Position numbers and translations under genes: made by a program. Below are positions 16,052 to 25,645 of a stretch of DNA of 64,000 nt, piece by piece. The stretch's first letter is position 1, and each line of letters starts with the position of its first letter. The notes below the pieces were generated by a model. That model did not search any database. It was not told the DNA's origin and was given only the letters and a program-made list of their open reading frames with translations. The DNA is taken from contig NZ_CP013023.1 in assembly GCF_001421015.2 (NCBI RefSeq), forward strand, positions 2,411,501 to 2,475,500, given 5' to 3'. This DNA comes from Paenibacillus bovis (GTDB lineage: Bacteria > Bacillota > Bacilli > Paenibacillales > Paenibacillaceae).

Positions 16052-17002
16052 ATGGCAAACAAGAAAATTGGTGTTCTCGTAATGTCCTATGGTACTCCGG
16101 CAAGTCTGGAAGACGTAGAAGCTTATTATACGCATATCCGTCGCGGCAATCCGCCTAGCCCGGAGCAGTTAAAAGAATTGAAAGATCGTTATGAAGCAAT
16201 TGTCGGCGGGGTATTCCCGCTGCGTGAAAATACGGATAACCAGGTCGCCGGTATGCAGCGTGCACTGAATGAACTGGCCTCCGGTTCCGATGTGGAGTTT
16301 GTATGCTATCAAGGACTCAAGCATGCGTCTCCATTTATCGAAGACGGTGTAGAGCAGATGGTACAGGATGGTATTACAGAAGCTATCGGTATCGTACTGG
16401 CACCGCATTATTCCACGATGAGCGTAGGAACGTATATCAAGCGTGCCAAACAGACAGCCGAGGAGCATCATCTGAATATTTCGTTTATCGAGAGCTATCA
16501 TATGCATCCGAAGCTGATCGAGACGCTGGCCAATCGCGTCAATGCCAAGTTGGAACTGTTTGAAGAAGCGGGAGCTACACGTGAGCAGGTACGTGTGCTG
16601 TTCAGTGCCCACAGTCTGCCCGAGCGTATCCTGAGCATGGGTGATCCGTATCGCGACCAGCTGCTGGAGACTTCTGCAGCGATTGCGGAACGTGCCAATG
16701 TGCCATCCTGGCAGTTCACCTGGCAAAGTGCCGGTCGTACAGCCGAGCCGTGGCTGGGACCGGATGTGCTGGATACGATGCAGGAACTGCGCGAACAGCA
16801 GGTCGAGTACGTACTCGTCGCTCCAATCGGATTCGTTTCCGACCATCTGGAGGTTCTGTATGATCTCGATATCGAAGCCCAGGAGTTGGCGCAAGAGATT
16901 GATATGCGCCTGATGCGTATTGATTCCCTGAATACAGACCCGTTATATATGGAGCTGCTGGCTGACGAAGTACTGCGTAAATACAAAGAGGTGCATGTCT
17001 AA
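16052..17002 (+). CDS. hemH: Ferrochelatase (coproporphyrin III ferrochelatase type)
   Basis: A 316-aa monomeric ferrochelatase of the Gram-positive type (CpfC), inserting Fe2+ into coproporphyrin III. Conserved features are VLVMSYGTP at the start, LAPHYSTMSVGTY, and the metal-site histidine in LFSAHSLPERIL with a downstream glutamate in VSDHLEVLYDLDIEA. Its stop TAA overlaps the hemY ATG by one base (TAATG), so hemY is translationally coupled. Choice of the coproporphyrin-dependent pathway is inferred from the phylum; HemQ is not in the window. Confidence 0.95.
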   Translation: MANKKIGVLVMSYGTPASLEDVEAYYTHIRRGNPPSPEQLKELKDRYEAIVGGVFPLRENTDNQVAGMQRALNELASGSDVEFVCYQGLKHASPFIEDGVEQMVQDGITEAIGIVLAPHYSTMSVGTYIKRAKQTAEEHHLNISFIESYHMHPKLIETLANRVNAKLELFEEAGATREQVRVLFSAHSLPERILSMGDPYRDQLLETSAAIAERANVPSWQFTWQSAGRTAEPWLGPDVLDTMQELREQQVEYVLVAPIGFVSDHLEVLYDLDIEAQELAQEIDMRLMRIDSLNTDPLYMELLADEVLRKYKEVHV

Positions 17003-18435
17003 TGACTTCATCCAAACGTCGTATTGCAGTTATAGGCGGCGGGATTACGGGTCTGAGTGCCGCTTTTTACATGCGCAAATTCTTTGCCGAGCAAGGTTTG
17101 ACGCCGCAAATTACAATTATAGAGAAATCCGGCTCGCTCGGCGGCAAGGTACACACGCTGCATCGTGACGGATTTGTGATTGAAAAAGGGCCGGATTCCT
17201 ATCTGGCTCGTAAGACTGCCATGACCGAACTGGCTGAAGAGGTAGGCTTGGGAGACGAACTGGTAACGACCAATCCGAACGCCAAAAAAACCTATATCCT
17301 GCATGATGGCAAGCTGCATCCGATGCCATCGGGTCTGGTACTTGGGATTCCGACCGAACTTCGTCCCTTTATGGAAAGTGATCTGATCTCGATGGATGGC
17401 AAAATTCGCGCACTGGAAGATTTTCTGCTGCCGCCCAAAATGGATGGCGAAGATGAGTCACTGGGTGACTTTATCGAACGTCGTCTTGGCAAGGAAGTAC
17501 TGGAAAATATAACCGAGCCGCTGCTGGCAGGCATTTATGCAGGGGATACGCGTAAGCTGAGTCTGCAGGCAACATTCCCGCAATTTGGCGCAGTAGAACG
17601 TGAATATGGCAGTCTGATCAAAGGGATGAATACCGGACGCAAACCGGTAGAAACGCATACAGGTACCAAGAAAAGTGCGTTTTATACGTTTCGCGGTGGT
17701 CTGCAGAGTCTGACCGAACGTCTGGAGCAGTCGCTCCGCGATTCGGTCCAGCTGAAGCTGAATACAGGTGCAGAATCCATAGATTATCAGGATGGACTGT
17801 ATACAATCACTCTAAGCGATGGCAGTGTACTGGAAGCGGAACATGTAGTTATCACGGTACCGACCTTTGCAGCCTCGCCGCTGCTGAAATCCCATATGGA
17901 TACAGCTGCACTGGACCGGATCAATTATGTATCGGTAGCCAATGTGGTTATGGCTTTTGACCGCAAGGATATCGAGACCGAGTATGACGGTTCTGGCTTC
18001 CTCGTACCGCGCAAGGAAGGACGCACGATTACAGCATGTACCTGGACATCGACCAAATGGCTGCATACCAGCCCGGATGATCGTGTGCTGATGCGCTTCT
18101 ATGTAGGTCGTGCAGGTGATGAAGAGATCGTCGACGAAAGTGACGAAGAAATTACGCGTCGTGTACTGCATGATATGAAGGAACTGATGGGTATCGAAGC
18201 GACGCCGATATTTACCGAGATTACCCGTCTGCATCGCTCTATGCCGCAGTATCCTGTTGGACATATGAATCATATTGCACAGCTACGTGCAGAGCTGGCA
18301 GAGCAGCGCCCGGGATTGATTCTGCTGGGTGCTGGATACGATGGAGTTGGACTACCTGACTGTATCCGTACTGCTCGTGATGCAGCGTCTGCAGAAGCGC
18401 AGCGTGTAGCACAGCAGCCCAATAGCGTGCGTTAA
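17002..18435 (+). CDS. hemY: Protoporphyrinogen/coproporphyrinogen III oxidase
   Basis: A 477-aa FAD-dependent oxidase (HemY/CgoX) that in Gram-positives oxidises coproporphyrinogen III to coproporphyrin III with O2. The N-terminal dinucleotide-binding motif is IAVIGGGITGLSAAFYM. GFVIEKGPDSYLARK and the C-terminal GAGYDGVGLPDCIRTA (flavin contact) are family signatures. It is peripheral to the membrane in homologues. Third gene of the haem operon, overlapping hemH by one base. A terminator follows at 18546-18577. The enzymatic order in such organisms places this step before HemH. Confidence 0.95.
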   Translation: MTSSKRRIAVIGGGITGLSAAFYMRKFFAEQGLTPQITIIEKSGSLGGKVHTLHRDGFVIEKGPDSYLARKTAMTELAEEVGLGDELVTTNPNAKKTYILHDGKLHPMPSGLVLGIPTELRPFMESDLISMDGKIRALEDFLLPPKMDGEDESLGDFIERRLGKEVLENITEPLLAGIYAGDTRKLSLQATFPQFGAVEREYGSLIKGMNTGRKPVETHTGTKKSAFYTFRGGLQSLTERLEQSLRDSVQLKLNTGAESIDYQDGLYTITLSDGSVLEAEHVVITVPTFAASPLLKSHMDTAALDRINYVSVANVVMAFDRKDIETEYDGSGFLVPRKEGRTITACTWTSTKWLHTSPDDRVLMRFYVGRAGDEEIVDESDEEITRRVLHDMKELMGIEATPIFTEITRLHRSMPQYPVGHMNHIAQLRAELAEQRPGLILLGAGYDGVGLPDCIRTARDAASAEAQRVAQQPNSVR

Positions 18436-18545
18436 ACCGAATTCTATTTTGCCAAATAGATAAGCGGTATCGAATTGGATAGATGATGTATGAAAGGTAT
18501 GCCGAATCTATTGTTATCGATAGACGACCTGCATATATGATCAAG

Positions 18546-18577
18546 CAAAAGCCCTTCGCATATGGTGAAGGGCTTTT
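18546..18577 (+). terminator. Terminator of the hem operon
   Basis: AAAAGCCCTTC and GAAGGGCTTTT flank a GCATATGGT loop. The T tract is short. Confidence 0.75.
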
Positions 18578-18601
18578 GTATGTGTTCATGTAGGTTTGAA
18601 T

Positions 18602-18627
18602 CAGCTATCAAGTGTGCATGATAGCTG
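18602..18627. promoter_or_regulatory. Perfect inverted repeat upstream of the capA promoter
   Basis: CAGCTATCA, 8 bp, TGATAGCTG: a perfect 9-bp inverted repeat just ahead of the -35 region of the CapA gene. It may be an operator; no T tract follows. Confidence 0.35.
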
Positions 18628-18640
18628 TATGCGCTATTCT

Positions 18641-18669
18641 TTTCGCCTGTAAGTGTAACCTGCTATAAT
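18641..18669 (+). promoter_or_regulatory. Extended -10 promoter of the CapA gene
   Basis: TGCTATAAT is an extended -10 with a perfect TATAAT; the -35 (TTTCGC, 17 bp away) is poor. Confidence 0.5.
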
Positions 18670-18699
18670 AGACAGGACGTATAATTAAAGGAGTATTTT

Positions 18700-20163
18700 A
18701 TGTATACCACAAGATCAGAACAATCCCGTCAACACAGACTGGATGCCAAAAGGCGGCGCAGACGCCGGATTCGGCTATGGATTATGCTGAATACCGGAAT
18801 CGCACTTGCGATTGTCCTGGTCGGAGCGTATTACTTGCATGTTGTACAACCACAGGAACAACAAACGGCTGCGATTGCTTCGGCAGCCGAGCAGTCTGCC
18901 CATTTACCGGAATCACCGGAGCCTTCAGACAGTCCGGCAGCGAAAGATGAACCATCTGCTACCGAAGATGAGAATAGTCAAAGCGGATCGGATTCTGTGA
19001 ACAAGCAAGAAGTACCAGAGGCGTCACAAGATTCCACAGAGGAATCTCCGATACAATCCAAGGAGCAGTCCGGATCATCAGGAGAACATGCTACCGGAAC
19101 GAAGAAAGTCCCTACCACAGAAACAGACCCGGTGCAGAACGATGCAGCCAAAGCACAGCCGGATCAGCTGTCCGCCGATCCTTCTGCTGACCTGCAGCCT
19201 GCAACGCCTGCTGGATCATCTGGACAGACGGTAACGATGAATTTTGGAGGAGACGTCATGTTTTCCGGCAAAGTCGGTGAACTGCTGGCTCAAAAAGGGT
19301 ATGATTATCCTTATGAATATGTACGCAAGCTGTTCGCCTCCGATGATTTGTCCGTAGTGAATCTGGAGACGCCGGTGACGGATTCGGCGACGACAGCTGC
19401 CGACAAAACGTATGCGTTCAAATCGTCTCCAGAGGCACTTTCGCATATGGCAGCAGCAGGCATTGATGCCGTAAATCTGGCCAATAATCATATTTTGGAT
19501 CAGGGAATTACGGGCCTGCAGGATACAATCAGACAGCTGGACAGCAGCGGCATCGCCTATGTAGGAGCCGGTAATGACAGCAAGCGTGCCTATGAACCGG
19601 TATATTTCCAGCGCAAAGGGATCCGGATTGCACTGCTCGGCTTTAGCCGCGTGATTCCGGAGGCCGGCTGGAATGCCGGAACCAATCAGCCTGGCGTGGC
19701 TACCGCTTATGATGCGACGGCAGCCGAAGCAGCTATTCGGGAAGCACACAGCCAGGCAGATATCGTTGTAGTCATTGCCCACTGGGGTATTGAACGCTCG
19801 GATACAACGATAGCGCATCAGAACGATCTGGCTCACCGCTTTGTTGATGCAGGTGCCGATCTGGTTATCGGTGGTCATCCGCATGTGCTGCAGGGGTTGG
19901 AGCAGTACAAGGGCAAATGGATTGCCTACAGTACTGGCAATTTTATTTTCACACACTCCCTGACAGAGAAGACCTGGGACACCGCTGTATTCCAGGCCAA
20001 ATGCACAGTCCGGGGAGATTGCAGTATGCAGGTTATTCCTTATACCGCGAATCTGGGACAGCCGGTGCCGATGGCAGAAGAACAGGGGCAGGCGCTGCTG
20101 AGACGACTGCAGACGCTGTCCGGCACAATTCAGTTTGATATCAAAGGCAATGCCATTTCATAA
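18700..20163 (+). CDS. CapA family protein (PGA capsule synthesis type)
   Basis: A 487-aa membrane-anchored protein. The cytoplasmic start is strongly basic (KRRRRRRIRLW), then one membrane segment (residues 25-46) and a 130-residue Ser/Glu/Pro-rich linker. The CapA calcineurin-like phosphoesterase domain begins near residue 178 (VTMNFGGDVMFSGKVG), with LANNHILDQG, VVIAHWGIE and IGGHPHVLQGLE supplying the metal-binding residues. CapA proteins take part in poly-gamma-glutamate export or anchoring. No capB/C is here, so this stand-alone copy may process another polymer. Confidence 0.85.
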   Translation: MYTTRSEQSRQHRLDAKRRRRRRIRLWIMLNTGIALAIVLVGAYYLHVVQPQEQQTAAIASAAEQSAHLPESPEPSDSPAAKDEPSATEDENSQSGSDSVNKQEVPEASQDSTEESPIQSKEQSGSSGEHATGTKKVPTTETDPVQNDAAKAQPDQLSADPSADLQPATPAGSSGQTVTMNFGGDVMFSGKVGELLAQKGYDYPYEYVRKLFASDDLSVVNLETPVTDSATTAADKTYAFKSSPEALSHMAAAGIDAVNLANNHILDQGITGLQDTIRQLDSSGIAYVGAGNDSKRAYEPVYFQRKGIRIALLGFSRVIPEAGWNAGTNQPGVATAYDATAAEAAIREAHSQADIVVVIAHWGIERSDTTIAHQNDLAHRFVDAGADLVIGGHPHVLQGLEQYKGKWIAYSTGNFIFTHSLTEKTWDTAVFQAKCTVRGDCSMQVIPYTANLGQPVPMAEEQGQALLRRLQTLSGTIQFDIKGNAIS

Positions 20164-20206
20164 TCTGCGTGATCGAACCAATTCATATACAGAGGAGAAT
20201 GTCCAA

Positions 20207-20830
20207 ATGACCGCTATTCAAAACGTATACTGTGTAGGCCGCAATTATCGTCTTCATGCAGAGGAACTGGGCAATGAGGTTCCAACATCACCCATGATCT
20301 TTTTGAAGCCTTCCCATGCTGCCGTGAAGCTGGAGGACGCAGAACTGAAGCTTCCTTTTAATCAGGGCGGTATTCATTATGAAGCAGAGCTGGTTGTGCG
20401 AATCGGACGGGATTACGAGCCGGGAATGACAGCCGATCAGCTCGTGGATGGCCTGGCAATGGGTATCGACTTTACCCTGCGCGATGTACAGACAGTACTC
20501 AAGCAAAAGGGTCACCCCTGGACAGCAGCCAAAGGATTCAAAAACTCTGCGCCGGTAACATCGTTTATCCCGTTTCCCGATCAGGAGGCATGGCTTGGTC
20601 AGGAGTTTGCATTGTTAAAAAATGGCCAGCAGGTACAGCTGGGGTCAACGCGGAATATGATATTTTCGCTGGATACTATCATTGCCCATATCGGTGATAC
20701 GTATGGTCTGGCCGCCGGCGATATTATTTTTACCGGTACGCCGGAAGGCGTGGGTCCTACCGCAGCTGGCGACACATTTGAACTGATCTATGCAGGTGAT
20801 TCCATGGGAACCTGCCGGATCACGGAGTAA
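20207..20830 (+). CDS. Fumarylacetoacetate hydrolase family protein
   Basis: A 207-aa minimal FAH-fold enzyme, a metal-dependent hydrolase, isomerase or decarboxylase acting on C-C bonds of oxo-acids. Metal ligands lie in GIHYEAELVVRIG (two Glu) and GIDFTLRDVQ (Asp); TGTPEGVGP is the FAH hallmark. The frame is open from 20135 inside capA, but ATG 20207 has GAGGAG upstream and begins the conserved NVYCVGRNYRLHAEELGN. Substrate unknown; relatives include acylpyruvase and oxaloacetate decarboxylase. It shares a TAATG junction with the next gene. Confidence 0.87.
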   Translation: MTAIQNVYCVGRNYRLHAEELGNEVPTSPMIFLKPSHAAVKLEDAELKLPFNQGGIHYEAELVVRIGRDYEPGMTADQLVDGLAMGIDFTLRDVQTVLKQKGHPWTAAKGFKNSAPVTSFIPFPDQEAWLGQEFALLKNGQQVQLGSTRNMIFSLDTIIAHIGDTYGLAAGDIIFTGTPEGVGPTAAGDTFELIYAGDSMGTCRITE

Positions 20831-21663
20831 TGATGGATTGGCTGATTGGTCTTGTATGCGCCGGGCTGCTTGCTGCGCTCGGTTATAATAAACACTGGCT
20901 GTCCGCTTCCGGTACAATAGCTGCGACTGTTATGGGAACCATCTATTACGGAGCTGGCAATTTGTTTTGGTTCGGATTGCTGATTTTATTTTTTATCAGC
21001 GGTAGTGTGTTATCCCGGATGAAGCGGGAGCGCAAACGCAGCATGGAGCAGGATTATGCCAAAGGTTCGCGCCGGGATGCGGGACAGGTATTTGCTAATG
21101 GGGGTCTGGGTATGCTGCTCTGTCTCGGCAATGCCCTCTGGCCGCATCCGGGCTGGACGCTTGCTTTTATCGGTATTATGGCTACAGTAACGGCGGATAC
21201 GTGGGCGACCGAGATCGGCAGTCTCAGCCGCAAGCCACCGCGTTCGGTGCTGAATGGACGTGTGCTGGAGCCGGGAGCTTCCGGAGGAGTATCGCTTCGC
21301 GGAACGACAGCCGCTGCGCTGGCAGGGCTTATGATCGGTCTGGCTGCATGGCTGTTCACACTGGTATCGCCGCTGCCTGCTGCCAGCAGCCTGAATGCAG
21401 ACACATCGTGGCTTGCGAGCGGGTGGTTGATGCTGGCCGCCGGTCTGGTGGGCGGTCTGGTAGGCTGTTTTGCGGATTCTTATTTGGGAGCGACCGTACA
21501 GCTGATGTATCGCTGCACCGTATGCGGCAAGCAGGTAGAGACTACCGTTCATTGCGGTCAGCCGACTGTACATGCGCGCGGCTGGCGCTGGATGAACAAT
21601 GATATGGTCAACGCGGTCAGCTCCGTAATCGGTGGAGCTGCTGCGCTGTTATTTTTAATTTAG
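20830..21663 (+). CDS. DUF92 integral membrane protein
   Basis: A 277-aa polytopic membrane protein of the DUF92 (TIGR00297) family, with about six to seven hydrophobic segments. Conserved features include FANGGLGMLLCLGN, TADTWATEIGSLS, and the C-terminal GCFADSYLGATVQLMYRCTV with a Cys pair. In plants and cyanobacteria family members have been linked to phytyl phosphate kinase (VTE6-like). The bacterial function here is unknown. It overlaps the FAH gene by one base (TAATG), so it is probably co-translated. Confidence 0.8.
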   Translation: MMDWLIGLVCAGLLAALGYNKHWLSASGTIAATVMGTIYYGAGNLFWFGLLILFFISGSVLSRMKRERKRSMEQDYAKGSRRDAGQVFANGGLGMLLCLGNALWPHPGWTLAFIGIMATVTADTWATEIGSLSRKPPRSVLNGRVLEPGASGGVSLRGTTAAALAGLMIGLAAWLFTLVSPLPAASSLNADTSWLASGWLMLAAGLVGGLVGCFADSYLGATVQLMYRCTVCGKQVETTVHCGQPTVHARGWRWMNNDMVNAVSSVIGGAAALLFLI

Positions 21664-21713
21664 CTTAAGCGTGCACCGGATAGGGGTAAGCTGTAGATAG
21701 AGGAGGTGGGCGG

Positions 21714-22337
21714 ATGAGCGGCACAACAGGAGACAAACTTGAATTGATATTGGACGCTGCCTATGAACTTTTCGGACTGGACGGTTTTTATGAGACGAAA
21801 ATTTCAGACATCGCGCATCGGGCCGGAATTGCCAAGGGAACGGTATATTTATATTTTAAAAGCAAAGAAGAGTTGTGTCTGGCGGTAACCCGGCGTGATT
21901 GCGAGCAGTTTCTGGAGAAATTGGAGGAAGCGCTGCAGCACTGCCAGCAGCTGGCCGACAAACTGCATGTGATTGCAGCCCATCATACGACGTATCATTT
22001 TGAACGGCGCAAATATACCAAGCTGGTATTCCGCGCTCCCAACAATGATCCGGAGCTGATGGAATATATGCGTAATTTTATTTTCCGTTATATGGATATC
22101 GTGCAGCAGGTATTGATCGAAGCGAATGTGCAGCAACCACGCTGGTGTGCGGAATCGTATATCGGAATGCTGGACCGGGTCAAAATGGATATTATGTTTA
22201 ATCCCGAATTTACAGAGCAGGAGCTCCATGAACGTACTTCATTTGTAGCCAGCCTGTTTCTGGAAGGGTGTACGCAGCAGATTAACAGGGAAGATCAATT
22301 AGCGGGACAACGTTCCCAAGAAGGTGAGTCCGAATGA
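21714..22337 (+). CDS. TetR/AcrR family regulator
   Basis: A 207-aa one-component repressor. The N-terminal TetR HTH spans residues 8-55 (ILDAAYELFGLDGFYETKIS, then AHRAGIAKGTVYLYFKSKEEL). The ligand domain is divergent. The ribosome binding site GAGGAGGTGG is strong. Its stop overlaps the ABC-F start by four bases (ATGA), so the two are translationally coupled and the regulator probably controls its own operon. This pairing suggests induction of the ABC-F protein by an inhibitor, which is inference. Confidence 0.87.
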   Translation: MSGTTGDKLELILDAAYELFGLDGFYETKISDIAHRAGIAKGTVYLYFKSKEELCLAVTRRDCEQFLEKLEEALQHCQQLADKLHVIAAHHTTYHFERRKYTKLVFRAPNNDPELMEYMRNFIFRYMDIVQQVLIEANVQQPRWCAESYIGMLDRVKMDIMFNPEFTEQELHERTSFVASLFLEGCTQQINREDQLAGQRSQEGESE

Positions 22338-24289
22338 ATATATTGACTGTAGAAGCGCTAAGCAAAAGCTTTGGCGATAAAATATTATTTGATCAAGCAT
22401 CTTTCGGGATGGAAGATCGGGACAAGATTGGTATTATCGGTGTAAATGGTACAGGGAAATCAACATTCCTCAAAATTATTGCCGGACTGGAAGAGCCGGA
22501 CAGCGGCAAGGTAGTAGTTAATAACAGCGTACGTATCCGCTATCTCGCCCAGAATCCACCATATGATCCGAATGCAACAGTACTGCGCCAGGTATTCGAA
22601 GGCGGCGGAGAAGAGCTGCAGACGGTCAGCGCCTATATGAATGTAATGGAGCAGCTGGAGCTGCATCCCGAAGATACAGAAGTGCAGAATCGTCTGGTTC
22701 GCATCAGTCAGGATATGGATCGTCTGGATGCCTGGTCTCTGGAAAGCGAAGCCAAAAACGTTCTGTCCAAGCTGGGAATCAGTCGCTATGATGCCCTGAT
22801 GGGTACATTGTCAGGTGGTCAGCGCAAGCGGGTCGCTCTCGCTTCCGCACTGATCCAGCCAGCCGAGCTGCTCATTCTCGATGAGCCGACCAACCATATC
22901 GATCATGATTCGGTGACCTGGTTAGAGCAATATCTCCAAAAGCGGCGTGGCGCGCTGCTAATGATCACGCATGATCGGTACTTCCTTGATCGTGTAGCAA
23001 CTGTCATGCTGGAGCTGGATCACGGACAGCTGTACCGCTATGAAGCCAACTATTCCCGTTATCTGGAGCTCAAAGCAGATCGGGAAGAGCGCGAAGCAGC
23101 TGCCGAGGACAAGCGGCAGAATCTATTCCGACGCGAGCTGGCCTGGATTCGGCGCGGTGCCAAAGCACGTACAACCAAGCAAAAAGCGCGGATTGACCGC
23201 TTTGAACAGATCAAAAATGATGCACCCGGCCGCCGGGATGACAATATGCAGGTATCGACCGTCTCCTCCCGCCTGGGCAAGCAGATCGTCGAGCTGGATC
23301 ATGTGTCCCTGACTCTGGGAGGACGCGAACTGATTCATGATCTGACCTATCATGCAGTGCCGGGTGACCGAATTGGTATTGTCGGTCCGAACGGACGCGG
23401 CAAATCGACATTGCTGAATCTGATTTCCGGCCGTCTGACACCGAGCAGCGGTAGTGTAATTGCCGGTCAGACCGTCAAGTTCGGTTACTTTACCCAGGAA
23501 CATCAGGAAATGGATGAATCGATGCGCGTGATCGAATATATCAAGGAAGTGGCAGAGGTAGTGAGTACGTCGGATGGCAGTTCAGTGACGGCTTCCCAGA
23601 TGCTGGAACGCTTCCTGTTTACCCCTTCCGCGCAGTGGACTCCCATTGCCAAGCTGTCCGGTGGCGAGAAGCGCAGACTGTATCTGCTGCGTGTATTGAT
23701 GGGAGCACCGAATGTGCTGCTGCTGGATGAGCCGACCAATGATCTGGATATTACAACATTGACGGTATTGGAAGATTATCTGGATGATTTCCCAGGTGTC
23801 GTGCTGGTTGTATCCCATGATCGCTATTTCCTGGATCGTACCTGCGACAAAATCTTTGCTTTTGAAGGACAGGGTGTCGTCAGTATTCATGCGGGCAACT
23901 ATAGCGAGTATGAAGAACGTACAGCCCATCTGGCCAAAACAGACGGCTGGAATGATCAAGCCAGTCCAGTGGCAGCGTCTCCGGGTAAAAACAACGTGTC
24001 TGCTCCAGCAGAGAATAGTGCCGAAACCAGCAAACGCACTTCTTCGCGTGACAAAATCAAATTCAGCTACAACGAACAGCGTGAATATGAACAGATCGAT
24101 AGCATGATCGAAGCGGCCGAGCAAAATCTGAGCCGGATCACAACAGAAATGGAAGCTTCCTTTAGCGATTCGGTACGTCTGCAGGAATTGATGAGTGAAC
24201 AGACCGCTGCCGAGCAGGAAATGGAGCGCCTGATGGAGCGCTGGACCTATCTAAATGAACTTGCCGAGAAAATCGAACAGCAGGGATAA
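22334..24289 (+). CDS. ABC-F family ATPase
   Basis: A 651-aa cytosolic ABC-F protein: two ABC domains on one chain, no membrane segment. Domain 1 has the Walker A GVNGTGKST, signature LSGGQRKR and LLILDEPTNHID. Domain 2 has GPNGRGKST, LSGGEKRRL and LLLDEPTNDLD. A charged linker joins them (YSRYLELKADREEREAAAED). The C-terminus is a Glu-rich coiled coil, as in Uup/YfmR-type proteins. ABC-F proteins act on the ribosome, either resolving stalled translation or protecting against antibiotics. The coupled TetR gene leaves drug response possible. Confidence 0.88.
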   Translation: MNILTVEALSKSFGDKILFDQASFGMEDRDKIGIIGVNGTGKSTFLKIIAGLEEPDSGKVVVNNSVRIRYLAQNPPYDPNATVLRQVFEGGGEELQTVSAYMNVMEQLELHPEDTEVQNRLVRISQDMDRLDAWSLESEAKNVLSKLGISRYDALMGTLSGGQRKRVALASALIQPAELLILDEPTNHIDHDSVTWLEQYLQKRRGALLMITHDRYFLDRVATVMLELDHGQLYRYEANYSRYLELKADREEREAAAEDKRQNLFRRELAWIRRGAKARTTKQKARIDRFEQIKNDAPGRRDDNMQVSTVSSRLGKQIVELDHVSLTLGGRELIHDLTYHAVPGDRIGIVGPNGRGKSTLLNLISGRLTPSSGSVIAGQTVKFGYFTQEHQEMDESMRVIEYIKEVAEVVSTSDGSSVTASQMLERFLFTPSAQWTPIAKLSGGEKRRLYLLRVLMGAPNVLLLDEPTNDLDITTLTVLEDYLDDFPGVVLVVSHDRYFLDRTCDKIFAFEGQGVVSIHAGNYSEYEERTAHLAKTDGWNDQASPVAASPGKNNVSAPAENSAETSKRTSSRDKIKFSYNEQREYEQIDSMIEAAEQNLSRITTEMEASFSDSVRLQELMSEQTAAEQEMERLMERWTYLNELAEKIEQQG

Positions 24290-24326
24290 TTAGTCCGCAT
24301 ATGGCTAGATTAGATCCCCGATAAAC

Positions 24327-24393
24327 AATAACCCTCTGATCTGCACATGATTCCTGTATGGAGAAGTGTCAAATCAGAGGGTTATTTATTGTA
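24327..24393. terminator. Terminator between ABC-F and M42 peptidase genes
   Basis: AATAACCCTCTGAT and ATCAGAGGGTTATT form a perfect stem around a 35-base loop region; TTATTGT follows. Confidence 0.75.
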
Positions 24394-24454
24394 TTATTCA
24401 ATAAGGATCACTATATTCCTCGCATGATTCATTAGCGCTGGATAAGCAGCAGTA

Positions 24455-25495
24455 CTACTCAGCTGTAATATAAGCTCCCAGCAGACGCGCCGTGTTGATA
24501 ACCGCATCACTGTGTGTACGCTCCATGGAATGCGAAGCATGTACACCCGGACCGATCAATGCTGCACGAATATTATTGCCTGCACGTAGTGCCGCCGACG
24601 CATCCGATCCGTAATGAGGATACACATCCAGGGCAAATGGAATCTGTTCCGCACGCGCCAGTTCGGTCAATTTGCCGGTCATATGGTAATCGTAAGGACC
24701 CGTGGAGTCTTTGACACAGATCGAGACATCGGTTTCCTTGCAGCTGAGATCATCACCGATACAGCCCATATCTACAGCGATCATTTCATCAATGTCACCT
24801 GGAATATAAGCGGCTCCATGCCCGACTTCCTCATAATTGGAAATAAGGATTTGGACGCGGTGAACCGGCTTCCAGTTATGGGTATGTGCCGATTCCAGCA
24901 GTCCAAACAGTGCAGCTACACTGGCTTTGTCATCCAGATGACGGGACTTTACATATCCGCTTGATGTAATCACAGGACGCGCATCAAAAGAGATATAATC
25001 TCCTACCATAATGCCCAGTTTCTCTACGTCTTCCTTGGAAGATACCCGTTCATCGATACGAACTTCCATATTCTCTTCTGTACGTTTATGCTGATCGGCA
25101 TTGTCATACACATGAACCGAAGGTTGGGTAGTCAAAATAGTGCCTGTATACGTCTTGCCACTGCGGGTATGGATCGTACAGTATTCATTCTCGATGCTGT
25201 TCATGGTGAAGCCGCCCACAATACTCAGACGAATGGTGCCATTGGATTTAATCGCGCGTACCATGGCACCCAGTGTATCGACATGACCGCTGAGAGCGAT
25301 CGTCCGGGCACTGCTCTGGCCTTCCATGGTTATGATCAGACCGCCCTTGTGATTAAGGGAAGTAGAGGCTCCGAGCTTGTCCGCTTCTTGACGCAGACGT
25401 TCAATCAGATGATGGGTATAGCCTGTAGGACTTGGCGTAGACAGCAGTTCCTGCAGCAGAGAGAGTACATATTCGCGGTTAATCGTTATAGGCAT
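24455..25495 (-). CDS. M42 family metallo-aminopeptidase
   Basis: A 346-aa cytosolic di-zinc aminopeptidase of the M42 (FrvX/YsdC, glutamyl aminopeptidase-like) family, usually a dodecameric tetrahedral particle. Metal ligands are in ALSGHVDTLGAM (His, Asp), KSRHLDDKASVAALFGL (bridging Asp), ISNYEEVGHGAA (catalytic Glu pair), IAVDMG (Asp) and PGVHASHSMERTH (His). The ribosome binding site is AAAGGAGA. Monocistronic. Confidence 0.9.
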   Translation of the reverse strand: MPITINREYVLSLLQELLSTPSPTGYTHHLIERLRQEADKLGASTSLNHKGGLIITMEGQSSARTIALSGHVDTLGAMVRAIKSNGTIRLSIVGGFTMNSIENEYCTIHTRSGKTYTGTILTTQPSVHVYDNADQHKRTEENMEVRIDERVSSKEDVEKLGIMVGDYISFDARPVITSSGYVKSRHLDDKASVAALFGLLESAHTHNWKPVHRVQILISNYEEVGHGAAYIPGDIDEMIAVDMGCIGDDLSCKETDVSICVKDSTGPYDYHMTGKLTELARAEQIPFALDVYPHYGSDASAALRAGNNIRAALIGPGVHASHSMERTHSDAVINTARLLGAYITAE

Positions 25496-25566
25496 GAGAA
25501 ATCTCCTTTGGTCGAATTCATTATTCTATCAATATATGTGAAAAAATGGATAAAGTCATATTCATG

Positions 25567-25623
25567 AAAAATCCACTTGCTTCCCGGCAAAGATACAAAC
25601 TGCCGGGGAACAAGTGGATTTTT
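25567..25623. terminator. Terminator downstream of the LapA-like gene
   Basis: AAATCCACTTG-TTCCCGGCA pairs with TGCCGGGGAACAAGTGGATTT; T tracts lie on both sides. It ends the lapA-like transcript ahead of the M42 gene. Confidence 0.82.
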
Positions 25624-25645
25624 CCGTACCGCGCATACAGCTGGA

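Noticed and set aside
16169..16894. 241-codon minus-strand open frame
   Set aside because: Antisense shadow inside hemH.
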